19,072 nucleotides of DNA from UBA6448 sp051893155 (lineage in GTDB: Bacteria > Bacillota_I > Bacilli_A > RF39 > UBA660). The stretch is from NCBI GenBank assembly GCA_051893155.1, contig JBJFGY010000004.1, positions 1 through 19,072 of the forward strand, in the 5' to 3' direction. The position numbers were made by a program, and so were the translations under genes. The notes beneath the pieces were generated by a model. That model was given only the letters and a program-made list of their open reading frames with translations, was not told the origin of the DNA and did not search any database. Position 1 is the first letter of the stretch; every line of letters begins with the position of its first letter. Positions 1 through 6,942 of the stretch are shown in pieces.

Positions 1-59
1 TATATAAATATTAATAAAATAATTTATTTTTATGATTTATTAAATTTTATATAAAATTG

Positions 60-87
60 CTGACATTTTAAGTATGAGTGATATAAT
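60..87 (+). promoter_or_regulatory. SigA-type promoter of the metallophosphoesterase gene
   Basis: A perfect TATAAT (82-87) is preceded by TG one base upstream (79-80), making an extended -10. CTGACA (60-65, five of six matches to TTGACA) lies 16 bases further up. Transcription should start near 94, which leaves a leader of about 13 bases holding GGTGAT before the ATG at 107. The upstream in-frame ATG at 74 lies inside the promoter and so cannot be on this transcript. Confidence 0.7.
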
Positions 88-106
88 TTTATTAGATGGT
101 GATAAT

Positions 107-799
107 ATGATATATATAACTGGAGATAAACATGCTAATTTTAGAGAAGTCTTTCATTTTTGTTATGAAAATGATACTTCTTTGGATGATATATTAATTG
201 TTTTAGGAGATTCAGGAATAAATTATTATGCTAACGAAAAAGATTATATGCTTAAAAAAAGCTTATTACAGTATCCAATAACTTTTTTCTGTATTCATGG
301 CAATCATGAAGAAAGACCAGAAAATATAAAGTCATATAAAACAAAAAAATTCCATGAAGGAATTGTATATTATGAAGAAGATTATCCAAATATATTGTTT
401 GCTAAAGATGGAGAAATATATAATTTTAACAATAAAAAGGCATTAGTTATAGGAGGAGCATATAGTGTTGATAAATATTTTAGATTAACTAGAGGATATA
501 ATTGGTATGAAAGTGAACAACCAAGTGAAGAAACGAAAAATAAAGTAAAGAGTATTTTAACAAACTTAAATAATAAAATTGATATTATTTTATCTCATAC
601 TTGTCCTTATAAATATTTGCCAAGAGAAATGTTTTTAGAAGGAATAGATCAAAGTACAGTTGATAATTCTACGGAATATTTTTTAGATGAAATAGAAGAC
701 TCTACTGATTATAATTTGTGGTATTGTGGTCATTATCATACTGATAAAGAAATTAATAAAATAGTATTTATGTTTCATAAAATTGAAAAGTTTAAATGA
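107..799 (+). CDS. Calcineurin-like metallophosphoesterase
   Basis: This 230-residue cytoplasmic protein has the full motif set of the calcineurin-like metallophosphoesterase fold: GDKH (6-9), GDSG (34-37), GNHE (65-68), SHT (163-165) and GHYH (208-211). These residues hold two metal ions and activate water to cleave phosphoester bonds. The substrate (phosphoprotein, nucleotide or nucleic acid) cannot be read from the sequence. I chose the ATG at 107, not the in-frame ATG at 74, because 107 has GGTGAT at 98-103, the promoter overlaps 74, and family members typically begin just before the first GDxH motif (here MIYITGDKH). No signal peptide or membrane segment is visible. It has its own promoter and no operon partner. 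No clear terminator follows; the intergenic stretch up to the next promoter is plain AT-rich sequence. Confidence 0.88.
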   Translation: MIYITGDKHANFREVFHFCYENDTSLDDILIVLGDSGINYYANEKDYMLKKSLLQYPITFFCIHGNHEERPENIKSYKTKKFHEGIVYYEEDYPNILFAKDGEIYNFNNKKALVIGGAYSVDKYFRLTRGYNWYESEQPSEETKNKVKSILTNLNNKIDIILSHTCPYKYLPREMFLEGIDQSTVDNSTEYFLDEIEDSTDYNLWYCGHYHTDKEINKIVFMFHKIEKFK

Positions 800-890
800 G
801 GATTTAAAAACTATGTAATATTTTATTATTTACTAATCTCTTTTAATATAAAATCTATTTCTATAAAAAATATTAATAAATTGGAAATAT

Positions 891-929
891 TTGACATAAT
901 TTGACATAATACATAAGTTATGATATAAT
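891..929 (+). promoter_or_regulatory. Consensus promoter with duplicated -35 element
   Basis: TTGACA (901-906), a 17-base spacer and TATAAT (924-929) match the SigA consensus at every position, and TG at 921-922 adds an extended -10. The ten bases TTGACATAAT occur twice in tandem (891-900 and 901-910). Only the second copy has the right spacing to act as a -35 element. The predicted start is near 936, followed by a strong AGGGGG ribosome site at 943-948. Confidence 0.85.
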
Positions 930-953
930 TATTTTGTTATTCAGGGGGAAAAG

Positions 954-1601
954 ATGAATAAAAATAATTATGTCCTCCACAATAAGTGGAGAATGATAAA
1001 CAAAATAATACAAAAAAATATTAATAATTTAATAAATTTAGGAGTAGCCTTAAGTATATTATTTATAGCAATGTTTGCTCCTTCAATGCAAAAAATGAAA
1101 GTTGTAGAGTCTTCTATTGTTTCGTTTGATGCATATTCTAAAAATATAAGTAAAGAAGATAAAATTAATTATATATTAGAAAAGTATAATTTAACAAAAT
1201 ATCAATTTGATGTATTATCTGCAATAGTTTTAACTGAAGCTGAAAGTAATTCATATGATGATGCTTATGCTGTAATAAATACAATATATAATCGTACTCA
1301 TGCTAAAAACTGGGTAAGATCTTGTAGTAATTATTTTGGTGAAAAAAATGGTAATAATTTATATTATCAAGCAATAATGCCAAATCAGTTTGTAGTATAT
1401 CAACATGGTACTTATAAAAGATATTTAAATAATACTTCGCTAAAAGGTTATGACGCAATAATTGACTTTTTATATAATGAAGATATTATGCATAATTATT
1501 TATCATTTAGATCTAATTCTATTAAAATTAATGGATCTGAAAAATTTAGTATTAATGGTAATAATTATTTTAATATTTTAGAAGACACTAATAGAATTTA
1601 G
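954..1601 (+). CDS. Membrane-anchored SleB-like cell wall hydrolase
   Basis: This 215-residue protein resembles the cell wall hydrolase family of SleB/CwlJ (Hydrolase_2), lytic enzymes that cleave peptidoglycan glycan strands. The matching core is the segment TEAES...DDAYAVINTIYNR (94-114) followed by MPNQFVVY (142-149). This parallels the family pattern of a catalytic glutamate in EA(R)xE, a helix ending in NR, and a QF motif. Glu95 is the likely catalytic acid. One hydrophobic segment at about 28-44 follows a basic N-terminus, so the protein should be anchored in the membrane with the enzyme domain outside. Residues 45-80 form a linker. The start is supported by AGGGGG six bases upstream and the consensus promoter. 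It is a single-gene unit closed by a terminator. No spore gene is nearby, so vegetative wall remodelling is as likely as germination. Similarity is clear only in the core motifs. Confidence 0.65.
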   Translation: MNKNNYVLHNKWRMINKIIQKNINNLINLGVALSILFIAMFAPSMQKMKVVESSIVSFDAYSKNISKEDKINYILEKYNLTKYQFDVLSAIVLTEAESNSYDDAYAVINTIYNRTHAKNWVRSCSNYFGEKNGNNLYYQAIMPNQFVVYQHGTYKRYLNNTSLKGYDAIIDFLYNEDIMHNYLSFRSNSIKINGSEKFSINGNNYFNILEDTNRI

Positions 1602-1627
1602 AAAATCCTTGTATTAGGATTTTTTTT
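1602..1627 (+). terminator. Rho-independent terminator after the wall hydrolase
   Basis: AAAATCCT (1602-1609) pairs with AGGATTTT (1616-1623) around a six-base loop, and the T run continues to 1627. The stem begins directly after the TAG stop codon. The 3' T run pairs with the 5' A run, so it could also work weakly on the opposite strand. Confidence 0.8.
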
Positions 1628-1657
1628 ATGCTAGTATACTAATCATTGGTGATAAAT

Positions 1658-2389
1658 ATGGAAATTAAAAGATATGAATTATTACAAATGCTAAAAAAAT
1701 CCAAATTTTTGGGTACTGGTGGTGGCGGAACTGCATATTATAACCCCAAAATTAATAAAGTAATAAAAATTTTTCATTCTTTTAGTGAGCCTTCTTTATA
1801 TGAATCTTATAAAAAAGAAGATATATTAAGATTTAATAACATTCAAACTAAAATATTTATATTTCCAATAGAAGTGGTAGTAATAAATGATATTGTCATC
1901 GGGTATATATGTGATTATGTTAAAGGTAATACCCTTCAAAATATAGATTTATTAAATTTAAATTTAAAAAAATTTGTTTGTTTTGTTAATGAAAGTTTAC
2001 CAGATATAAAAAAAGTTAGTGATTATAAAATTGCTTTATATGATATTGCATATAATATTATGTTTGGTGAAGATGGACTATTTATTATTGATACTGATGA
2101 TTATTTCTTTTCTAGTAAAGATAATTTAGATAAATTAAATGACTCTATTTTTAGTGACAGTATAAAAACTTTTTTAGTTGATAATTATTTTGATGAATTT
2201 GTTAATTCAAATAAATTATTAAAAGAATTGTATTTTGCTAAAGATGCAAAAATTAATGATTTTTTAGATTTATTTAGTGAAAAATTATCAGAATATACTG
2301 GCAGTGATATAACTACTTTAATTGAGGCAGTTCCTGCATTAAATAAAAAATATTATGAACCTAAATTTATTCGAAATAGAGTAAGATAA
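1658..2389 (+). CDS. Small protein-kinase-like protein
   Basis: This 243-residue protein has the landmarks of a protein-kinase-like fold in the right order: a glycine-rich loop GTGGGGTAYY (19-28), a lysine in VIKIF (Lys37), a hinge-like GYICDYVKGNTL (82-93), a catalytic-loop-like YDIAYN (Asp129, Asn133) and a metal-binding-like IDTDD (Asp145) in place of DFG. The D-to-N spacing is one residue shorter than in a typical HRDxKxxN loop, so it is a divergent member that may phosphorylate a small molecule or a protein, or be inactive. It is soluble, with no sensor or membrane domain. The ATG at 1658 is preferred over the in-frame TTG at 1646 because GGTGAT at 1648-1653 fits 1658. A TATACT at 1635-1640 may be its -10, but no good -35 is visible. 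I cannot assign a pathway. Confidence 0.5.
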   Translation: MEIKRYELLQMLKKSKFLGTGGGGTAYYNPKINKVIKIFHSFSEPSLYESYKKEDILRFNNIQTKIFIFPIEVVVINDIVIGYICDYVKGNTLQNIDLLNLNLKKFVCFVNESLPDIKKVSDYKIALYDIAYNIMFGEDGLFIIDTDDYFFSSKDNLDKLNDSIFSDSIKTFLVDNYFDEFVNSNKLLKELYFAKDAKINDFLDLFSEKLSEYTGSDITTLIEAVPALNKKYYEPKFIRNRVR

Positions 2390-2425
2390 TTATTTTTTTA
2401 TATACTTATATTGTTTGTAAGTGCA

Positions 2426-2454
2426 TTGACAAAAATATATATAAATAATATAAT
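2426..2454 (+). promoter_or_regulatory. Consensus promoter of the marR-ABC exporter operon
   Basis: TTGACA (2426-2431), a 17-base spacer and TATAAT (2449-2454) match the SigA consensus perfectly. The predicted transcription start is near 2461. Two similar nonamers, AAGTGCATT (2419-2427) and TAGTGCTTT (2459-2467), flank it exactly 40 bases apart. They overlap the -35 edge and the start point, and are possible regulator contacts. A promoter this strong ahead of a repressor gene suggests it is normally held down. Confidence 0.88.
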
Positions 2455-2482
2455 TAGATAGTGCTTTAAAAAATGGTGAATT

Positions 2483-2941
2483 ATGGAAGAAAAGAATATT
2501 TTGCGTGAAATTAAAACATTAGATCATTTAGTAATAAATAGATTAAGTGTAAATTGCATTTCAAACATTAAAAGAATAACTCCTTCGCAAATACATATTA
2601 TGGAATATATTATAAATAGTCCTAAAAAAGAAGTATATCAAAAAGATTTAGAAAAAATAATAAATCATTCAAGGGCTACAGTTTCAAGTGTCTTAATAAC
2701 TATGGAAAAGAATGGTTTAATTAAAAGGATTATTGATAATAATGATACTAGAATTAAAAAGATTATTTTAAGTAGAAAAGCATTAAATGTTTTTGAAGAA
2801 AGTAAAGAAAGTATAAAAATGATTGAAAAAGAATGTTTAAATGGTATTAGCGAAAAAGACTTATGCATATTTTGTAAAGTACTAAATAAAATGAAAAATA
2901 ATTTACAAAGAAAGGATGATAAATATGATGAAATTATTTAA
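2483..2941 (+). CDS. MarR-family transcriptional regulator
   Basis: This 152-residue protein has the MarR layout: an N-terminal dimer helix, a winged helix-turn-helix with the recognition region around NHSRATVSSVLITMEKNGLI, a wing containing DNNDTRIKKIILS (the family's D-x-R-x-k-x-i-x-LT pattern), and C-terminal dimerisation helices. MarR proteins bind DNA as dimers and usually repress, releasing when a small molecule binds. GGTGA at 2474-2478 supports the start. Its 3' end overlaps the first exporter gene by 17 bases, so it is the first gene of the operon and probably represses its own promoter together with the exporter genes. This arrangement (MarR followed by two half-size exporters) is common in Firmicutes and fits drug-induced efflux. 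The inducer cannot be inferred. Confidence 0.88.
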   Translation: MEEKNILREIKTLDHLVINRLSVNCISNIKRITPSQIHIMEYIINSPKKEVYQKDLEKIINHSRATVSSVLITMEKNGLIKRIIDNNDTRIKKIILSRKALNVFEESKESIKMIEKECLNGISEKDLCIFCKVLNKMKNNLQRKDDKYDEII

Positions 2942-4682
2942 AAATATTAATATTAAAGAATGGATAATGATATTCCTTTGCTTAATACTTGTTTTTATTC
3001 AAGTTTGGTTAGAACTTAAAATGCCTGATTATATGTCACAAATAACAATTTTACTTCAAGGTGAAGGAAGTAAAATGAAAGATATTTTAACTAATGGTGG
3101 ATATATGCTTTTATGTGCATTAGGCTCATTAATAAGTGCAATTATTACAAGTTATATATTAACTATTATATCTTCAAAATTTGCTAAAAGGTTAAGAAGA
3201 AAAATATTTAGTAAAACATTAAACATTTCTACTGCTGAAGTAAAAAGTTTTTCTATAAGTAGTTTAATAACAAGAACAACAAATGATGTTAATCAAGTTG
3301 AAATGTTTTTATCAATGGGCATAATGCTTTTATTTAAAGCACCAATTACTGCAATTTGGGGTATTAAGAAAATACTAAACAAAAGTTGGCAATGGAGTGC
3401 ATTAACTGCAGGTACTATAGTAATTATACTTATTACAATTGGAATTATAGTAAGTATAGTAATGCCAAGATTTAGTATAGTTCAAAAATTAATTGATAAA
3501 GTTAATCGTATAATTAGAGAAAATTTAACTGGTATAAGAGTAATAAGAGCATTTAATGCTGAAAAATATCAAGAAAATAAATTTAACTCTCAAAACAAAA
3601 AATTAACTAATACGCAATTATTTAATCAAAAATGTTTTGCAGTTTTACAACCAGTTATGCAAATGTCTATGAATTTATTAACATTGGGTATTTATTTTAT
3701 CGGAGCAATTTTAATTAAAAATTCATTAATGGTAAATAAACTTACAATATTTGGAGATATGGTAGTATTTTCATCTTATGCTATGCAAATAATAATGTCA
3801 TTTATAATGCTATCAATGATTTATATGATTTTGCCAAGAGCAAATGTATCCGCAAAAAGAATTAACGAAATTCTTGATACAGAAAGTTCAATTAAATATG
3901 GTAATTTTTCTGGAAAGACTGCAGAAAGTGGTGTTGTTGAATTTAAAAATGTTTCTTTTAAATATCCAGATGCTGATGAATATTTATTAAGAAATATTTC
4001 ATTTAAAGCTGAAAAAGGACAAACTATTGCATTTATTGGTTCTACTGGTAGTGGAAAAAGTACTTTAATTAATTTAGTACCTAGATTTTATGATGCTACT
4101 GAAGGAGAGGTTTTAGTTGATGGCGTAAATGTTAAAGATTATACTCAGGAAGCACTTAATAATAAGCTTGGATATGTTTCTCAAAAAGCAGTTATGTTTG
4201 ATGGAACAGTTAAATCTAATATTACTTATGGAAAGTCTGAAAAGAAAATTACTGATGAAAAAGTTAGGGAAGCAATTAAAGTTGCACAGGCACAAGATTT
4301 TGTTCTAAAAATGGATAAATCATATGGATCTCATATTGCTTCACGTGGGACAAATGTTTCAGGGGGACAAAAGCAAAGACTTTCGATTGCAAGAGCTATT
4401 GCTAAAGATCCAGAAATATACATTTTTGATGATTCATTTTCAGCTTTAGATTATAAAACTGATTCAGTTTTACGTAAGGAATTAAAAAAATATACAAAAG
4501 AGGCAACTACATTAATTGTAGCACAAAGAATAGGAACAATTTTAAATGCAGATAAAATTATTGTGCTTGATAATGGAAATGTAGTTGGTCAAGGAACACA
4601 TAAGGAACTATTAGAAAATTGTGATGTTTATAGGGAAATTGCATATTCGCAACTTTCTAGAAAGGAGTTAGAAAATGCGTAA
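2925..4682 (+). CDS. Heterodimeric ABC exporter, degenerate-site half (BmrC/LmrC-like)
   Basis: This 585-residue half-transporter has an N-terminal six-helix exporter domain (about 1-310) and a C-terminal ATPase domain: Walker A GSTGSGKST (372-380), Q-loop YVSQ, signature VSGGQ (478-482), Walker B IYIFDD (Asp502). The residue after Walker B is Asp503 where the catalytic glutamate normally sits, and the switch histidine is Gln534 (AQR instead of AHR). Both changes mark the half that lends Walker A/B to the non-hydrolysing site in heterodimeric exporters such as BmrCD, LmrCD and TM287/288. It pairs with the next gene to pump drugs or lipophilic compounds out across the membrane. The start at 2925 (MMKLF) fits AAAGGA at 2911-2916 better than the ATG at 2916, which lies inside that site. 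It overlaps marR by 17 bases and the partner gene by 8. Confidence 0.9.
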   Translation: MMKLFKNINIKEWIMIFLCLILVFIQVWLELKMPDYMSQITILLQGEGSKMKDILTNGGYMLLCALGSLISAIITSYILTIISSKFAKRLRRKIFSKTLNISTAEVKSFSISSLITRTTNDVNQVEMFLSMGIMLLFKAPITAIWGIKKILNKSWQWSALTAGTIVIILITIGIIVSIVMPRFSIVQKLIDKVNRIIRENLTGIRVIRAFNAEKYQENKFNSQNKKLTNTQLFNQKCFAVLQPVMQMSMNLLTLGIYFIGAILIKNSLMVNKLTIFGDMVVFSSYAMQIIMSFIMLSMIYMILPRANVSAKRINEILDTESSIKYGNFSGKTAESGVVEFKNVSFKYPDADEYLLRNISFKAEKGQTIAFIGSTGSGKSTLINLVPRFYDATEGEVLVDGVNVKDYTQEALNNKLGYVSQKAVMFDGTVKSNITYGKSEKKITDEKVREAIKVAQAQDFVLKMDKSYGSHIASRGTNVSGGQKQRLSIARAIAKDPEIYIFDDSFSALDYKTDSVLRKELKKYTKEATTLIVAQRIGTILNADKIIVLDNGNVVGQGTHKELLENCDVYREIAYSQLSRKELENA

Positions 4683-6657
4683 GAATAATAAATATGAAAA
4701 AGCTAATAATTTTTCAGGTTCTATAAAACGATTAATAAAAGAAATAAAACCATTTAAATTTTTAATTATAATTAGTTTTGTTTTAGCAATATGTGGCTCA
4801 ATTCTTACTATAATTACTCCTAAAAGGTTAACCAAATTAACTGATACTATTCAAGCCGGATTAACTATAGATAAAAATAAGATTAAACTTCTTAATGAAA
4901 GGGTAGCATCATCTCAAGGACAAGATATTGTTATTGATGGTAATCTAGTTACTTTTGAAGATCAAATGATATATATTAATGAAATTCAAAATTTATCTAA
5001 TAAATCAAGTGTAACGGAAATATATAAAAAGATTGATAATCTTCCAGAAAGCATTCAAAATGTTATTAAACCAAAAATGGATATGGAAACTATTAGAAAT
5101 ATATGTTTGTTATTAATGTCATTTTATTTAATAAGTGCAATATTTTCATATATTCAATCATTATGTATGACAAATGTTGCTAATAAATTTGCTATGGATT
5201 TGCGAGATAGAATATCAAAAAAGATTAATAAATTACCTTTAAAATATTTTGATACTCATCAAAATGGTGACATTTTATCAAGAGTAACCAACGATGTTGA
5301 TACACTTGCTCAAACACTTAATAATTCTCTTAGTTCACTTGCAAGCAACATAACTTTATGTTTAGGTTCAATTATAATGATGTTTAATACAAATTCACTT
5401 CTTGCAATTACTGCAATTGGTTCATCACTATTAGGTTTAAGTATAATGTTTATTATTTTAATAAAATCTCAAAAATATTTTGTTCAAAGACAAACTGAAC
5501 TTGGCTCTTTAAATAGTCATATTGAAGAAGTATATTCAAGTTTAAATATAGTAAATACATATAATGGTAAACAGTTAAGTGAAGAAAAATTTGATAAATT
5601 CAATGAAAGAGTATGTAAATGTAGTATTAAAAGTGAATTTTTATCTGGACTTATGCAACCAATAATGAATTTTGTCGGTAATTTTGGTTATGTTGCAGTT
5701 TGTTTAGTAGGAGCACTTTTAGCTTTTAATAATCATATTACATTTGGTGTAATTATTGCTTTTATAACTTATGTTAGATTATTTACAATGCCTCTTTCTC
5801 AAATTGCTCAAGGATTAACATTTATTCAATCAGCTGCTGCAGCAGGCGAAAGAGTATTTGAATTTTTAGATGAAAAAGAATTAGAAAATGAAGAAACAAA
5901 AACTTTATCACTTGATAAAAATAAAGTAAAAGGAAATATTGAATTTAAAAATGTTTCTTTCAAATATGATGAAAATGGTAAAACTATTATTAAAGATTTT
6001 TCTGCTTCTGTAAAAGCTGGACAAAAGATTGCAATTGTTGGACCAACAGGTGCTGGCAAAACAACAATGGTTAATTTATTAATGAAGTTTTATGAAATTA
6101 ATGATGGCTCTATTACAATTGATGGAATTGATATAAAAGATTTAACAAGAGAAAATATTCATAATTTATTTACAATGGTTTTACAAGATACTTGGCTTTT
6201 CGAAGGTACTATAAAGGAAAATATTAAATATAATCATAAAGATATAAACGATGATGAAGTAAAAAGTATTTGTAAATATATAGGTCTTGATCATTTTATT
6301 AAAACTCTACCAAATAGTTATGATTCAAAAATATCTGAAAATGATAGTATTTCTGCAGGACAAAAACAACTTCTTACTATAGCTCGCGGTATGTGTGAAA
6401 AAGCACCACTTTTAATACTTGATGAAGCAACAAGTAATGTTGATACTAGAACTGAAGAATTAGTCCAAAAAGCTATGGATAAATTAATGGAAGGAAAAAC
6501 TTCATTTATAATTGCCCATCGACTTTCTACAATAAAAAATGCGGATTTAATTTTAGTCATGAATGAAGGTAACATTATTGAACAAGGAAATCATGAATCT
6601 TTAATGAAGAAAAATGGTTTTTATGCAAAATTATATAACTCTCAATTTGAATTATAA
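4675..6657 (+). CDS. Heterodimeric ABC exporter, catalytic half (BmrD/LmrD-like)
   Basis: This 660-residue partner half has an exporter membrane domain (about 25-385) and an ATPase domain: Walker A GPTGAGKTT (456-464), signature SAGQ (560-563), Walker B LILDE (Asp583, catalytic Glu584) and switch His615. The catalytic residues are intact. The signature reads ISAGQ rather than LSGGQ, as expected for the half that contributes the weak signature to the degenerate site. After the first membrane helix there is an extra hydrophilic stretch (about 57-140) that would lie outside the cell. BmrD-type subunits also carry an extracellular domain at this point, and it accounts for the 75-residue length difference from the partner. 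AGGAG sits just upstream. The start codon overlaps the partner's stop (ATGCGTAA), which should couple translation and give equal amounts of the two halves. Confidence 0.9.
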   Translation: MRKNNKYEKANNFSGSIKRLIKEIKPFKFLIIISFVLAICGSILTIITPKRLTKLTDTIQAGLTIDKNKIKLLNERVASSQGQDIVIDGNLVTFEDQMIYINEIQNLSNKSSVTEIYKKIDNLPESIQNVIKPKMDMETIRNICLLLMSFYLISAIFSYIQSLCMTNVANKFAMDLRDRISKKINKLPLKYFDTHQNGDILSRVTNDVDTLAQTLNNSLSSLASNITLCLGSIIMMFNTNSLLAITAIGSSLLGLSIMFIILIKSQKYFVQRQTELGSLNSHIEEVYSSLNIVNTYNGKQLSEEKFDKFNERVCKCSIKSEFLSGLMQPIMNFVGNFGYVAVCLVGALLAFNNHITFGVIIAFITYVRLFTMPLSQIAQGLTFIQSAAAAGERVFEFLDEKELENEETKTLSLDKNKVKGNIEFKNVSFKYDENGKTIIKDFSASVKAGQKIAIVGPTGAGKTTMVNLLMKFYEINDGSITIDGIDIKDLTRENIHNLFTMVLQDTWLFEGTIKENIKYNHKDINDDEVKSICKYIGLDHFIKTLPNSYDSKISENDSISAGQKQLLTIARGMCEKAPLLILDEATSNVDTRTEELVQKAMDKLMEGKTSFIIAHRLSTIKNADLILVMNEGNIIEQGNHESLMKKNGFYAKLYNSQFEL

Positions 6658-6661
6658 TTTA

Positions 6662-6690
6662 TTGACAATAATAAAACTTTTTATTAGAAT
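6662..6690 (+). promoter_or_regulatory. Promoter of the T-box-trpS unit
   Basis: TTGACA (6662-6667), a 17-base spacer and TAGAAT (6685-6690, five of six) place the transcription start near 6697, just ahead of T-box stem I. It begins five bases after the exporter's stop codon. I see no terminator between the two units, so some read-through into the T-box leader is possible. Confidence 0.8.
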
Positions 6691-6696
6691 TAAATT

Positions 6697-6926
6697 GTAA
6701 ATCTTTGATTCAGAGTAGTAAATATAACTTGTTTTTTAGAAAGTAATTGGTTGATGAAAAATTATAAATAAATTATATTGAATGGACTGATGAGAGGCTA
6801 CCGAAAGTATTGTAGGCTAGCACGGAGTACTTCACTTCGTTAACAAATGAGAATATATTATGCAACATTAGGTGGCAAAAAAATAAGTAAATCTTATCCT
6901 ATAAATATATTGGATAAGATTTTTTT
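6697..6926 (+). promoter_or_regulatory. Tryptophan T-box riboswitch (leader of trpS)
   Basis: This transcribed leader senses uncharged tRNA-Trp. Visible T-box parts are the stem I motif GAGTAGTA (6713-6720), the distal GGTTGATGAAAA (6749-6760), the specifier context GAATGGAC with UGG at 6783-6785, a GTAGGCTAGCACGGAG region (6812-6826) with CGTTA at 6838-6842 forming stem III, and the T-box AGGTGGC (6870-6876). UGGC would pair with the acceptor end of a tRNA with discriminator G, the usual base in bacterial tRNA-Trp. TAGG (6869-6872) can pair with CCTA (6898-6901), and ATAAG (6883-6887) with CTTAT (6893-6897), giving an antiterminator that excludes the terminator. The usual ACCGCG after UGGN is replaced by a run of A. 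Confidence 0.93.
6889..6926 (+). terminator. T-box-controlled terminator upstream of trpS
   Basis: AAATCTTATCC (6889-6899) pairs with GGATAAGATTT (6912-6922) in an 11-base-pair stem with a 12-base loop, and the T run extends to 6926. The 5' arm is shared with the T-box antiterminator, so uncharged tRNA-Trp binding should disrupt this hairpin and let transcription reach trpS. Confidence 0.92.
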
Positions 6927-6942
6927 AAGAAAGGGAATGGTT

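Noticed and set aside
1..59. A coding or RNA element at the left edge
   Set aside because: Only AT-rich sequence with stops in all frames and no stable hairpin is visible; it may act as an AT-rich upstream promoter region.
797..799. TGA read as tryptophan, as in Mycoplasma
   Set aside because: TGA ends the metallophosphoesterase and addA exactly where family length and the next gene's ribosome site predict, and tryptophan codons are TGG in all recognised proteins.
1646..1657. TTG start four codons upstream for the kinase-like gene
   Set aside because: GGTGAT at 1648-1653 is correctly spaced for the ATG at 1658 and overlaps the TTG itself.
2665..6575. Minus-strand open frames opposite marR and the exporter genes (2665-2868, 4113-4295, 5826-6059, 6318-6575)
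   Set aside because: They lie fully inside genes with strong family motifs on the other strand, have no ribosome sites or promoters of their own, and show compositions expected of antisense reading.
6847..6942. An in-frame N-terminal extension of TrpRS beginning at the ATG at 6847
   Set aside because: It lies inside the T-box antiterminator and terminator and has no ribosome site; the encoded residues do not resemble TrpRS. The start at 6943 has AAAGGG with correct spacing.
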